A stretch of DNA of 64,000 nt, from contig NZ_WAEL01000007.1 of the NCBI RefSeq assembly GCF_011742925.1, positions 124,001-188,000 on the forward strand. The letters are read 5' to 3'. The notes below the pieces were generated by a model. The model did no database searches. It was not told where the DNA came from and saw only the letters and a program-made list of their open reading frames with translations. This document shows positions 42,599 to 50,604 of this stretch, in pieces (the first letter of the stretch is position 1; each line of letters starts with the position of its first letter). Source of the stretch: Fibrivirga algicola (GTDB taxonomy: Bacteria > Bacteroidota > Bacteroidia > Cytophagales > Spirosomataceae). A program made the translations under genes and the position numbers.

Positions 42599-42963
42599 GC
42601 GATTCAACACAGAACGGTCCAACGTTTCGGTAGAGGCAACAACGTCGTACAAACAGGTGTCTGACCATTGAAGTTACAGACGTTAGCCCGTGATACATTG
42701 CCGCTCAACGTGTAGTGCCCTCTCCTGCAATTCTATCTAGGGACCATCAATCGAAGAGTTGTTACCTCGTCATAGACCAAGCCCCCGTTAGGGACGACAT
42801 AGGATTAAGGCTTCATAATCCTATGTCGTCCCTGACGGGGCTTGATTTGTAATGGTCATGCTAAGCACGCTATTAACAGGCTGCCTCCGACGGGGAGAGA
42901 CATGAGTGTCAACCAGTGGAGTCGAAACGCTGTGTTTTCTGCGGCGCTGCGTTGAAATCCTGT
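42599..42963. other. 365-nt gene-free gap holding a palindromic repeat
   Basis: Between the pgl stop and the CAP gene stop there is no convincing open frame. The only clear structure is the inverted repeat at 42778-42844; the rest shows no recognised signal. Confidence 0.6.
42778..42844. repeat. Long inverted repeat (hairpin G), REP-like or terminator
   Basis: Arms 42778-42807 and 42816-42844 (core TAGGGACGACATAGGATTA and complement) differ by one mismatch and one bulged base, with an 8-nt loop. It lies between convergent genes. Length and sequence suggest a dispersed palindromic element as well as a terminator. Confidence 0.8.
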
Positions 42964-43590
42964 TTACCGTTGGGTGCCGAAATCAGTGACCCAGTAGTAC
43001 TTGTACGTACTGGTGGCGCTATAGGCGTAGCCAACGCCTACCTCTTTAAAAGATGGATTCATGATATTAGCACAGTGACCAGGCGATTTCAGCCAGCCAT
43101 CTACGACGGCCCGGGCGGTTGTATAACCGGCAGCAATGTTCTCGCCTGCCGTACGCCAGATATATCCTTCACGCGTCATCCGATCCCAGGGTTGCGAACC
43201 GTCGCGGCCGGTATGGCTGAAGTAGTTATAGGTGGCCATATCGAGCGCGAACTTGTCAGACGCCGCGTTCAGCTTCGTGTTGAGGGCCAGCGCAGGGGCT
43301 GGGGCGTAGGTGGTGCTACCACACAGGCATGACTTTGACCGGGCGGCGTTTAGGTAGGTCAAAATTTCCTGTTGCAGAGCTTCCGATGCGGCACGGGCAC
43401 CAGATGGCTTCACCTCGATCAACCCCGTTACAACGCCAGACGAAGTAGCCGTTGCTTTTTCGCTGGTGATACTTGTAGACGACGTAGCTACAGGCGTTTG
43501 CTCCTGGGCAGGATTCAACACGTTATCCGACTGGCAGGCGGCCAAACCAAACAGGGCGATCAGCAACCCCAAACCATACGACTTTTTCAT
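42964..43590 (-). CDS. CAP-domain (SCP/PR1-like) lipoprotein
   Basis: A 208-aa lipoprotein (LFGLAACQSD) with a Thr/Ser-rich linker to about residue 65. The CAP domain shows LNAARSKSCLCG, YFSHTGRDGSQPWDRMTREGY, TAGENIAAGY and SPGHCANIMNPSFKEVGVGY, including the conserved His and Glu of the cavity. Bacterial CAP proteins are secreted and of uncertain function. A Cys-x-Cys and a further Cys could form a disulfide. The gene is alone on its strand. Confidence 0.9.
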   Translation of the reverse strand: MKKSYGLGLLIALFGLAACQSDNVLNPAQEQTPVATSSTSITSEKATATSSGVVTGLIEVKPSGARAASEALQQEILTYLNAARSKSCLCGSTTYAPAPALALNTKLNAASDKFALDMATYNYFSHTGRDGSQPWDRMTREGYIWRTAGENIAAGYTTARAVVDGWLKSPGHCANIMNPSFKEVGVGYAYSATSTYKYYWVTDFGTQR

Positions 43591-43855
43591 GTATAAATGT
43601 TTATGTGTTCGATCGTAAAACGCTCAACAATGATGCCTGGTATCCGGCCGTTTGCTCGTACTCGTTAGTAATCGACTTAAGTAGATCTGTATAATATTGA
43701 GAACGAGTTGCCTACATGCGTATTAAATTTTATGCAGAAATTTTCAGGTTACTTCTAAGTAGGTGATTAGTTAATAACCGCGTTGGATTAGGCGCAGCGT
43801 ATGGTGGAGCAACTCACGGTTACTATATTGCCTGCACGTACTTCCCTCAATTTGT

Positions 43856-45235
43856 ATGCGCTCAGCTGTACTGTTCCTTATCTGTTTTTTTACACTTCAA
43901 TCGCTACATGCCCAGTCGGTTGGCTCACCTGCTGCCTCGCTGATTCTTTCAGAGCGGGAGCGGGCCCGCATTGTCGACGACGTACTGGAAGACCGGTTTA
44001 CGAACCTGCTGCCGAAACTAATGCGCCGTGAGGGCATCGACATGTGGGTGATCATTTCGCGCGAATACAACGAAGACCCCGTTCTGAAAACGATGCTGCC
44101 CTCGACCTGGCTCTCGGCCCGTCGGCGCACGATCATGGTCTTCTTCGACAAAGGCGAAAAGGAAGGCCAGTCCGATGGTGGGGTTGAGAAACTGGCTATC
44201 GCCCGTTACGATGTAGGTACGTTGCTCAAAGGCGCGTGGGACATCGACGTGCGCCCCAATCAGTGGGAGGCGCTTGCGGCTATAATTGCCGAGCGGAAAC
44301 CAAAGAAAATTGGCCTGAACCGGTCGGCCAACTACGCCCACGCCGACGGCCTGACGGCTACCGAGCAGGGCGAATTCCTGGAAAAACTACCTGCCGAGTA
44401 CCAGAAACGCATTGTATCGGCCGAGAAACTGGCCGTAGGCTGGCTGGAAACACGTACCCAGAAAGAAATGGCCCTGTACCCAATGATCTGCCGGCTATCG
44501 CACCAGATTATCCAGGAAGGGCTCTCAGAGCAGGTGATTCAGCCGGGCGTAACCACGACCGATGATGTGGTCTGGTGGTTCCGGCAGCGGATAACCAACC
44601 TGGGTCTGGATACCTGGTTTCACCCGACCGTCGATGTGCAGCGGGCCGACAGCAACGACTTCAACCACCTGCGCACGTTCTCGAAACGGCCCGACAAAGA
44701 AGTGATTCAGGCGGGCGATCTGCTCCACGTCGATTTTGGCATCACGTACCTGCGGCTCAACACCGATCAGCAGCAACACGCCTATGTGTTGCGCCCCGGC
44801 GAAACCAGTGTTCCCGAGAGCATTCGGAAAGCGTTTATGCAGGGCAATCGGCTGCAGGATATTCTGACGGAGCAGTTTGTGGCGGGTAAATCGGGCAATC
44901 AGCTGTTGCTGGCCGCGCTGGATCAGGCGGCGAAGGAAGGCATTAAAGGCACCATTTACTCGCACCCGATTGGTGTGCATGGCCACGCCGCCGGGCCAAC
45001 CATTGGCCTGTGGGATCAGCAGAAGGGTGTACCCGGCTCGGGCGACTACCCGTTGCAGGCCAACACCGCCTACTCCATTGAGCTAAACGCCGCCGTTGAC
45101 ATTCCCGAGTGGAAGAAGATGGTGCGCATCATGCTCGAAGAAGATGGCTTTTTCGACGGTACCAAATTCCGCTACATCGACGGCCGCCAGACCGAGATAT
45201 ACACCATCCCCCGCACACTTGGGTACGTTCGGTAG
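43856..45235 (+). CDS. Exported M24-family metallopeptidase (Xaa-Pro aminopeptidase-like)
   Basis: 459 aa with a signal peptide (SAVLFLICFFTLQSLHAQ). An N-terminal creatinase-type domain (~35-200, with MWVIISREYNEDP) precedes the pita-bread domain. Metal ligands can be placed as Asp in LLHVDFGITY, Asp in LNTDQQQ, His in SHPIGVHGHAAGP, Glu in YSIELNAAVD and Glu in GRQTEIYTIPR. It would remove N-terminal residues before proline in the periplasm. A TTTG ends 2 nt before the ATG (43856), hinting at a very short leader. Confidence 0.88.
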   Translation: MRSAVLFLICFFTLQSLHAQSVGSPAASLILSERERARIVDDVLEDRFTNLLPKLMRREGIDMWVIISREYNEDPVLKTMLPSTWLSARRRTIMVFFDKGEKEGQSDGGVEKLAIARYDVGTLLKGAWDIDVRPNQWEALAAIIAERKPKKIGLNRSANYAHADGLTATEQGEFLEKLPAEYQKRIVSAEKLAVGWLETRTQKEMALYPMICRLSHQIIQEGLSEQVIQPGVTTTDDVVWWFRQRITNLGLDTWFHPTVDVQRADSNDFNHLRTFSKRPDKEVIQAGDLLHVDFGITYLRLNTDQQQHAYVLRPGETSVPESIRKAFMQGNRLQDILTEQFVAGKSGNQLLLAALDQAAKEGIKGTIYSHPIGVHGHAAGPTIGLWDQQKGVPGSGDYPLQANTAYSIELNAAVDIPEWKKMVRIMLEEDGFFDGTKFRYIDGRQTEIYTIPRTLGYVR

Positions 45236-45418
45236 GGGTTACTTCAGGCGTGGATCGAATGGGTGCGGCTCAATACTGACTGATTCCAGCGTCTTATGGT
45301 CAAGATGAAGCGGATTTAGCAAGTAATTGAATTCGGTGGGGGATTGAGTAGAAGGGTTATTCTCTCACATCTGAGAGGCTTGGACATGTAGCTTCTCCTT
45401 TGGTATATACGTTATCAA

Positions 45419-45451
45419 AGAAAGGCCAGAGCGATTCACCCTGGCCTTTCT
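45419..45451 (-). terminator. Terminator after the serine hydrolase gene
   Basis: AGAAAGGCCAG (45419-45429) pairs perfectly with CTGGCCTTTCT (45441-45451). On the minus strand it lies 18 nt after the hydrolase stop and is followed by a T-rich stretch. Confidence 0.7.
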
Positions 45452-45469
45452 GAATACAATTGATTCAAC

Positions 45470-46627
45470 TTATTTCTTTTTGTACCACTCGTCAAACGAG
45501 TTGATTATATCGGAGAAGATGTTTCCGGATTTATAATCAGAATTGACCAGAACAGCCATGTGTACGTTATTCTCAAATCCGAATATCCAGGCACTGACTT
45601 CTCCGGGATTGTTACCGGCTGGATATCCCCCATTTTTAAAATAATACTTTACGCCACTGTTAGTCTGCATATTACAACCGTCATAGCCTAAGGAATCCGT
45701 GCGCATTGCCTTTGCCGCCGTTGTAGGCACAATTTTGCTCGTTGTGTTGAGTGTGTTTAGGAGAGCCGCCATTTGCAGGCCCGACATGTTCCAGCCGCGC
45801 TCGGCATTTGTGAAGGTCATATCGCCCCAGGCCGTACCATTGCCGTTTGGAGCTGCCCATTTATAACAAAGTGCCGGATTTGTATCAGTCGGTTTGCAGG
45901 CCATATTTGGAGCAATACCTACTTTATCAAACACGCTCTCCTGGCAGTTTGCGATATACGCATAGGTGTACTGTTCGGCCTGCGTGGTTTCGGTGAAACT
46001 AAGTTGAGCCGCTGTTGCATTGGTAGGTACCGGTGTGATACTCGCGCCTGAGAGCTTGGCAATCAGGAACCGCATCAGTGCGTAGTTCGAATTATTGTAC
46101 AGATAAGGCTTATTCACGCTGGCACCATTCGCAACAAGCTTTTTGAGGTTAGCGTAGTCAGAGCCGTAATGGGTTAGGAAACCGCTTTTGTGCGTGAACA
46201 ATTGACGGAAAGATAATGCCTTAACAGAGGCCGGAATGCTCCAGTGCGAGGGCAGGTAGCTCCAGAATTTATCATCAACATCAATTTTATTGTCTGTCAG
46301 TAGCTTCATGAGCGCTGCGGCCGTCACGGTTTTACTAACACTGGCGACGTTGATCTTGTCACCGATGCTCATTGTGCGAGCCGGAGCGTCTTGACTCATA
46401 CGTGCCGAGCCACCTGCACGCGATGCTTTTAAACTGCCATCCGCGTAAATGACAATTTGGTAGCCTTTCACGTTGTCTTTGATTTTAGCTTCGATTGACT
46501 TTGCTAAATCGTCTACGTCAAGTGTTGTTCCGTTTGGCCCAACGTCGGCCTGTGGGGTACAGGCACTAATACCGGTGATGATAGAAATAGTAAGGGCGGA
46601 TAGGAAAATAGAGCGGTGTGTGATCAT
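45470..46627 (-). CDS. Serine hydrolase of the beta-lactamase/class C penicillin-binding family
   Basis: A 385-aa lipoprotein from the ATG at 46627 (signal ends ITGISACTPQ). The longer frame back to 46789 is rejected because a TAnnTTTG promoter lies at 46655-46662, inside it. The catalytic SxxK is SVSK in NVASVSKTVTAAALMKLL; a YxN-like NNSNYALMRFL and KNGGYPAGNNPG in the HxG/KTG position follow. Such enzymes are usually D-Ala peptidases or esterases in the envelope. It reads AT-richer than its neighbours. Confidence 0.87.
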   Translation of the reverse strand: MITHRSIFLSALTISIITGISACTPQADVGPNGTTLDVDDLAKSIEAKIKDNVKGYQIVIYADGSLKASRAGGSARMSQDAPARTMSIGDKINVASVSKTVTAAALMKLLTDNKIDVDDKFWSYLPSHWSIPASVKALSFRQLFTHKSGFLTHYGSDYANLKKLVANGASVNKPYLYNNSNYALMRFLIAKLSGASITPVPTNATAAQLSFTETTQAEQYTYAYIANCQESVFDKVGIAPNMACKPTDTNPALCYKWAAPNGNGTAWGDMTFTNAERGWNMSGLQMAALLNTLNTTSKIVPTTAAKAMRTDSLGYDGCNMQTNSGVKYYFKNGGYPAGNNPGEVSAWIFGFENNVHMAVLVNSDYKSGNIFSDIINSFDEWYKKK

Positions 46628-46654
46628 TGTTTTGTCTGGTTTAGGAAGACATTG

Positions 46655-46662
46655 CAAAGCTA
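46655..46662 (-). promoter_or_regulatory. -7 box (TAGCTTTG) for the serine hydrolase
   Basis: CAAAGCTA on the plus strand is an exact TAnnTTTG match on the minus strand, 28 nt before the ATG at 46627. It decides that start. Confidence 0.5.
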
Positions 46663-46810
46663 ATTCGCCACTCTGAGGCCCGACAAGCGGGGAAATACCG
46701 CTTCTACTACGCGATTCGTTACGTAGTTTCCTCATCTGATCCAAAGTACATAAGTACGCAGAAGTCGCTCTAAAGCTGATGAATGACATGGCGAAATACG
46801 AGTCCGGCTC

Positions 46811-46818
46811 TACCTTTG
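46811..46818 (+). promoter_or_regulatory. -7 box (TACCTTTG) for fumarase
   Basis: An exact TAnnTTTG match 88 nt before the fumC ATG. The transcript leader would contain hairpin F (46830-46882). Confidence 0.5.
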
Positions 46819-46829
46819 CGGCGCATAAA

Positions 46830-46882
46830 GCGTGAAAGAACGACAGTGTTCTACATAGTCGTTGTCTGTCGCTCTTTCACGC
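46830..46882. repeat. Inverted repeat in the fumarase leader (hairpin F)
   Basis: GCGTGAAAGAACGACAG (46830-46846) pairs at 16 of 17 positions with 46866-46882. It lies between the TACCTTTG promoter and the ATG (24 nt further), so it would fold in the 5' untranslated region. Confidence 0.7.
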
Positions 46883-46906
46883 ATTCACTCTTTCACCCGT
46901 TAGTAA

Positions 46907-48307
46907 ATGGAGTTCCGGATAGAAAAAGACACAATGGGGCAGGTACAGGTACCCGCCAATGTGTATTGGGGCGCGCAAACGCAGCGTTCAATCGAAAACT
47001 TTAAAATCGCTCAGGACATCAACCGTATGCCCCGTGAGATTATCCGGGCGTTTGCCGTGCTGAAAAAAGCCGCCGCCCTGACCAATCTGGATGCGGGTGT
47101 ACTGCCACAGGAGAAAAGTGACCTCATTGGCCGTGTATGCGATGAGATTCTGGCCGGTGAACTGGCCGATCAGTTTCCGCTCGTGGTATGGCAAACCGGT
47201 TCAGGCACGCAGAGCAACATGAACGTAAACGAAGTTGTCGCCTACCGCGCTCACGTGCTCAATGGCGGCTCGCTGCTAGACGAGAAGAAGGCGATTCATC
47301 CGAACGACGACGTCAACAAGTCGCAGAGCAGCAACGATACGTTCCCCACGGCCATGCACATCGCCGCCTATCAGGCACTGGTGGAGGTGACCATTCCGGG
47401 TATCAAAAAACTACGCGATACGCTCGACGCCAAAGCAAAGGAGTTTATGCACGTGGTGAAAATTGGACGTACCCACTTCATGGACGCTACCCCGCTGACG
47501 GTAGGGCAGGAGTTCTCTGGGTACGTGTCGCAACTCGATCACGGCCTGCGGGCGATCAACAATTCGCTGGCGCACCTGAGCGAACTGGCCCTCGGCGGAA
47601 CGGCCGTAGGAACCGGCATCAACACGCCCCCGAACTATTCAGAGAACGTAGCGAAGCACATTGCCAGCCTGACCGGCCTGCCTTTCGTGACGGCCGAAAA
47701 CAAGTTTGAAGCCCTGGCCGCGCATGATGCTATTGTGGAAGCGCATGGCGCACTGAAGACCGTTGCTGCCAGCCTGATGAAGATCGGTAACGACGTGCGT
47801 ATGCTGTCGAGCGGACCGCGCGCGGGCATTGGCGAACTGTTCATCCCTGACAATGAGCCGGGCAGCAGCATCATGCCGGGCAAGGTGAACCCAACGCAGT
47901 GCGAGGCCATGACGATGGTGGCGGCGCAGGTAATGGGCAACGACGTAGCGATCAATATCGGCGGCATGAACGGCCATTTCGAGCTGAACGTATTCAAGCC
48001 GGTAATGATCTACAACTTCCTCCACTCGGCCCGCCTGATCGGCGACGTATGCGTGTCGTTCAACGACAAGTGCGCTGAAGGTATTCGCCCAATTGAAGCG
48101 AACATCGAGAAGCACGTGCAGAATTCGCTGATGCTGGTGACGGCCTTGAACACGAAGATCGGCTATTACAAAGCCGCCGAAATTGCCCAGACCGCCCACA
48201 AAAACGGCTCAACGCTGAAAGAAACTGCCGTAGCGCTCGGCTACCTGACCCCGGACGAATTCGATCAGTGGGTAGTACCCGGCGATATGGTCGGCGAGGT
48301 GAAGTAA
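46907..48307 (+). CDS. fumC: Fumarate hydratase, class II
   Basis: 466 aa, full length for the class II iron-independent fumarases. Substrate-site stretches: [47 protein letters not shown] and the signature [16 protein letters not shown] with the catalytic Ser loop. It hydrates fumarate to malate in the citric acid cycle. Promoter and leader hairpin upstream and a terminator at 48335-48364 make it monocistronic. Confidence 0.96.
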   Translation: MEFRIEKDTMGQVQVPANVYWGAQTQRSIENFKIAQDINRMPREIIRAFAVLKKAAALTNLDAGVLPQEKSDLIGRVCDEILAGELADQFPLVVWQTGSGTQSNMNVNEVVAYRAHVLNGGSLLDEKKAIHPNDDVNKSQSSNDTFPTAMHIAAYQALVEVTIPGIKKLRDTLDAKAKEFMHVVKIGRTHFMDATPLTVGQEFSGYVSQLDHGLRAINNSLAHLSELALGGTAVGTGINTPPNYSENVAKHIASLTGLPFVTAENKFEALAAHDAIVEAHGALKTVAASLMKIGNDVRMLSSGPRAGIGELFIPDNEPGSSIMPGKVNPTQCEAMTMVAAQVMGNDVAINIGGMNGHFELNVFKPVMIYNFLHSARLIGDVCVSFNDKCAEGIRPIEANIEKHVQNSLMLVTALNTKIGYYKAAEIAQTAHKNGSTLKETAVALGYLTPDEFDQWVVPGDMVGEVK

Positions 48308-48334
48308 GTTACCTTTTATTGCTATTTTGCATGG

Positions 48335-48364
48335 AAATCGGATGGCGTCAACGTCATCCGATTT
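48335..48364 (+). terminator. Terminator after fumC
   Basis: A 14-bp stem with one mismatch (AAATCGGATGGCGT / ACGTCATCCGATTT), 2-nt loop and T-run, 27 nt after the stop. Confidence 0.85.
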
Positions 48365-48396
48365 TTTGTTGCCCACATTATATATGTCAACCGAAG

Positions 48397-49314
48397 ATGC
48401 CAATACCTGATTATCAAACACTCATGCTACCTCTCCTAAAACACGTTTCTGATGGGAGAGAGTGTAAACTTAATGATACGGTTGAGGCTCTAGGGGGCCA
48501 GTTTAGGCTAACGGAAGAGGAGAAAAGCGAGTTACTGCCAAGTGGACAAACGTTTGTATTTGGAAGTAGGGTAGGTTGGGCAAGGACATATTTAAAAAAA
48601 GCCGGACTACTTGATTCGCCAAAACGGGCAACTATCGTGATTACCGATAGGGGGCTTTCAGTTTTAAATCAGCAGCCGCCTAAAATTGATAATAGACTTT
48701 TGCGACAGTTTCCCGAGTTTGTGGAGTTCCAAACGCCAAAAAGATCAGATAGCGGAAACGATGTTTTAATTGCTGGTGACGAAACTGCGGCACAAACGCC
48801 TGAAGAAACTCTTGAAAATTCATATCAAAGTATTCGTAAGACCCTAGCTCAGGACTTGTTGAATAAAGTCGTTTCTCTTACCCCTGCTTTCTTTGAACGG
48901 TTGGTTGTAGAACTGCTGGTGAAAATGGGTTATGGAGGGTCGATCAAAGACGCGGGAAAAGCGATTGGTAAAAGTGGCGATGAGGGAATAGACGGGACAA
49001 TTAAGGAAGATAAGCTAGGTCTTGATATCATTTATATTCAGGCCAAGAAGTGGGCACCCGGCAATGTTGTCGGTAGGCCCGAACTTCACAAATTTGTGGG
49101 AGCGCTGGCTGGTCAGGGAGCAAAAAAAGGCGTGTTTATCACCACGTCGAGCTTCACTCGGGAAGCGTCGGAGTACGTACCCAGAAATGAGACGAAAATT
49201 GTATTGATCGATGGTGAGCAGTTGGCTCAGTTAATGATCGACTATAATCTGGGCGTTACTGTCCAGCAGACGTATGAAATCAAACGCATGGATAATGACT
49301 ACTTTGGGGAATAA
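48397..49314 (+). CDS. Mrr-type (type IV-like) restriction endonuclease
   Basis: 305 aa from the ATG at 48397, which lies after the fumC terminator and gives the usual Mrr N-terminus (MPIPDYQTLMLPLLKHVSDG). Residues ~1-90 are a winged-helix Mrr_N domain; ~160-300 are the Mrr catalytic domain of the PD-(D/E)xK fold, with DEGIDGTI and IYIQAKKW as the D and QxK motif. Such enzymes cut methylated foreign DNA. No modification gene of the usual kind is next to it. The gene is AT-richer than its neighbours and contains no GGTACGTT words, so it may be a recent arrival. Confidence 0.88.
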   Translation: MPIPDYQTLMLPLLKHVSDGRECKLNDTVEALGGQFRLTEEEKSELLPSGQTFVFGSRVGWARTYLKKAGLLDSPKRATIVITDRGLSVLNQQPPKIDNRLLRQFPEFVEFQTPKRSDSGNDVLIAGDETAAQTPEETLENSYQSIRKTLAQDLLNKVVSLTPAFFERLVVELLVKMGYGGSIKDAGKAIGKSGDEGIDGTIKEDKLGLDIIYIQAKKWAPGNVVGRPELHKFVGALAGQGAKKGVFITTSSFTREASEYVPRNETKIVLIDGEQLAQLMIDYNLGVTVQQTYEIKRMDNDYFGE

Positions 49315-49999
49315 ACTAATTCCCGCTTCAAGAGCTATTTATTGGGTGTTGGGGTTGCTTTTGCTTGGTTCGCCGCCAGTGGAAGCCCAGAAAGAGAGTA
49401 CGTTTGGAATGAGTGCAGTTATACACTCAAAACCGAGTTTTGAAGCTGGAATTGCTTTTTATAAGTCGCTTTATGGGTTTGAGAAAGGGGAGAAGATTGC
49501 CTCCGTCGGAGCGGGGAGAGGACTACGGGAAGTCGTGTACTCCATGATGGCGGATAGCCTCACCCTGTACATTCAGGATATTAACCAAGCGGCCCTCGAT
49601 CCTGAATTAGTCACTGAATACGCTGCACTAGTCTATGAAAAAGCCGAACTTCCGGTCACCGCATCTTTCCATTTAGTCAAGGGTACAGTAGAAAAAACAA
49701 ACCTCCCCAAGTCTACGTTCGACAAAGTTCTGCTGGAGCATAGTTTGCACGAGTTTACTCAACAGGAAAAAATGCTGCTGGACATACGAAAGACGATGAA
49801 GCCCGGCGGGAAACTCTTTGTCTGGGAACTGATGGCCAAAAGGCCGGGTCGTAAACACCGGTACTGCAAGAAGCAGATGATTACCGAACCGGAATTACTG
49901 GCGTTAACCGCCAAAACAGGCTTTACCTTCGTCAAGTCCGTTCGCGTATTTTCTGACGTCCGTAACGGTCGATTATACTCGTTCGCGTTGGCAGAATAG
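49295..49999 (+). CDS. Apparently exported class I SAM-dependent methyltransferase-like protein
   Basis: 234 aa from the ATG at 49295 (an ATG at 49274 is also possible), overlapping the Mrr gene by 20 nt. The N-terminus looks like a signal peptide (IYWVLGLLLLGSPPVEAQ). The rest is a Rossmann methyltransferase: KIASVGAGRGLREVVYSM (SAM loop), LYIQDIN (acidic loop) and FDKVLLEHSLHEF, then KPGGKLFVWELM. SAM is not known in the periplasm, so export would be odd; it may have lost or changed activity. The target is unknown and DNA methylation is unlikely, since no DNA-methylase NPPY/DPPY motif is seen. Confidence 0.78.
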   Translation: MTTLGNKLIPASRAIYWVLGLLLLGSPPVEAQKESTFGMSAVIHSKPSFEAGIAFYKSLYGFEKGEKIASVGAGRGLREVVYSMMADSLTLYIQDINQAALDPELVTEYAALVYEKAELPVTASFHLVKGTVEKTNLPKSTFDKVLLEHSLHEFTQQEKMLLDIRKTMKPGGKLFVWELMAKRPGRKHRYCKKQMITEPELLALTAKTGFTFVKSVRVFSDVRNGRLYSFALAE

Positions 50000-50072
50000 C
50001 CTTGGGTGACACTTCAGGCACACGGTATCGCTTCGTTTGCTATACCGGACAACGGCTTGGTAAGTTAGGCAA

Positions 50073-50579
50073 TCAATGAGTCCAGCGAAGGCCGGTTATG
50101 TTGAACTGAACCGGTGGGAATGGTTGGTTGGCCAGCGTAAACTGAACCGTCATTGATTTGGCGGCTTTTAGTTGACTGATAAACTGCCTGGCATTATCGA
50201 CAAACACCAGGTTGCCCGTACCGTTGGCGGCGGGCGTCAACACATACGTCTTGTTACTTCCCGACCCAAAGCGGACTTTGGCATCGCCTCCCTGATAGCT
50301 TTTGGTCAGCAACCCATTCGTTACCGAGAAATAGGCGGTTGAAGGGCTACCTGTTTTGGCGCGAATGGTCAGTGTCACCGTCGAACCACCTTTGGCTGGG
50401 TACGGGAGCTGAATCTGATTTGTAGACGCCAGACTGGCCTTGTGCGTTGCACCGGCCAACTGCTCGTACTGCCAGCCCACTGCCAGACCAGACTTGCCGT
50501 TGCCAGTTGTTGTACCGGAAACAGGAGACTGGCTAGTGGGGGCCACAAGAAGGGAGAAAAACCAGAGGGCAAGAATCAT
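50073..50579 (-). CDS. Exported protein of unknown function at the end of the TonB operon
   Basis: 168 aa from the ATG at 50579; longer frames run into the upstream gene. The start MILALWFFSLLVAPTSQ is a short signal-like segment, followed by a Gly/Thr linker. The body appears to be an all-beta domain (VTLTIRAKTGSPSTAYFSV, NLVFVDNARQFISQLKAAKSMTVQFTL). I do not recognise it. It follows the plug/MG2 gene by 25 nt on the same strand and is probably in that operon. Confidence 0.6.
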   Translation of the reverse strand: MILALWFFSLLVAPTSQSPVSGTTTGNGKSGLAVGWQYEQLAGATHKASLASTNQIQLPYPAKGGSTVTLTIRAKTGSPSTAYFSVTNGLLTKSYQGGDAKVRFGSGSNKTYVLTPAANGTGNLVFVDNARQFISQLKAAKSMTVQFTLANQPFPPVQFNITGLRWTH

Positions 50580-50604
50580 GACGATATAATTGACGTAGAT
50601 CAGT

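Noticed and set aside
45362-45377. Short hairpin CTCTCA-CATC-TGAGAG after the M24 peptidase gene
   Set aside because: A 6-bp stem without a T-run 130 nt after the stop is too weak to call a terminator.
46628-46789. 54-residue extension of the serine hydrolase
   Set aside because: A TAnnTTTG promoter lies inside it and the lipoprotein signal peptide begins at 46627.
48268-48396. N-terminal extension of the Mrr frame
   Set aside because: It overlaps the end of fumC and its terminator; the family N-terminus starts at 48397.
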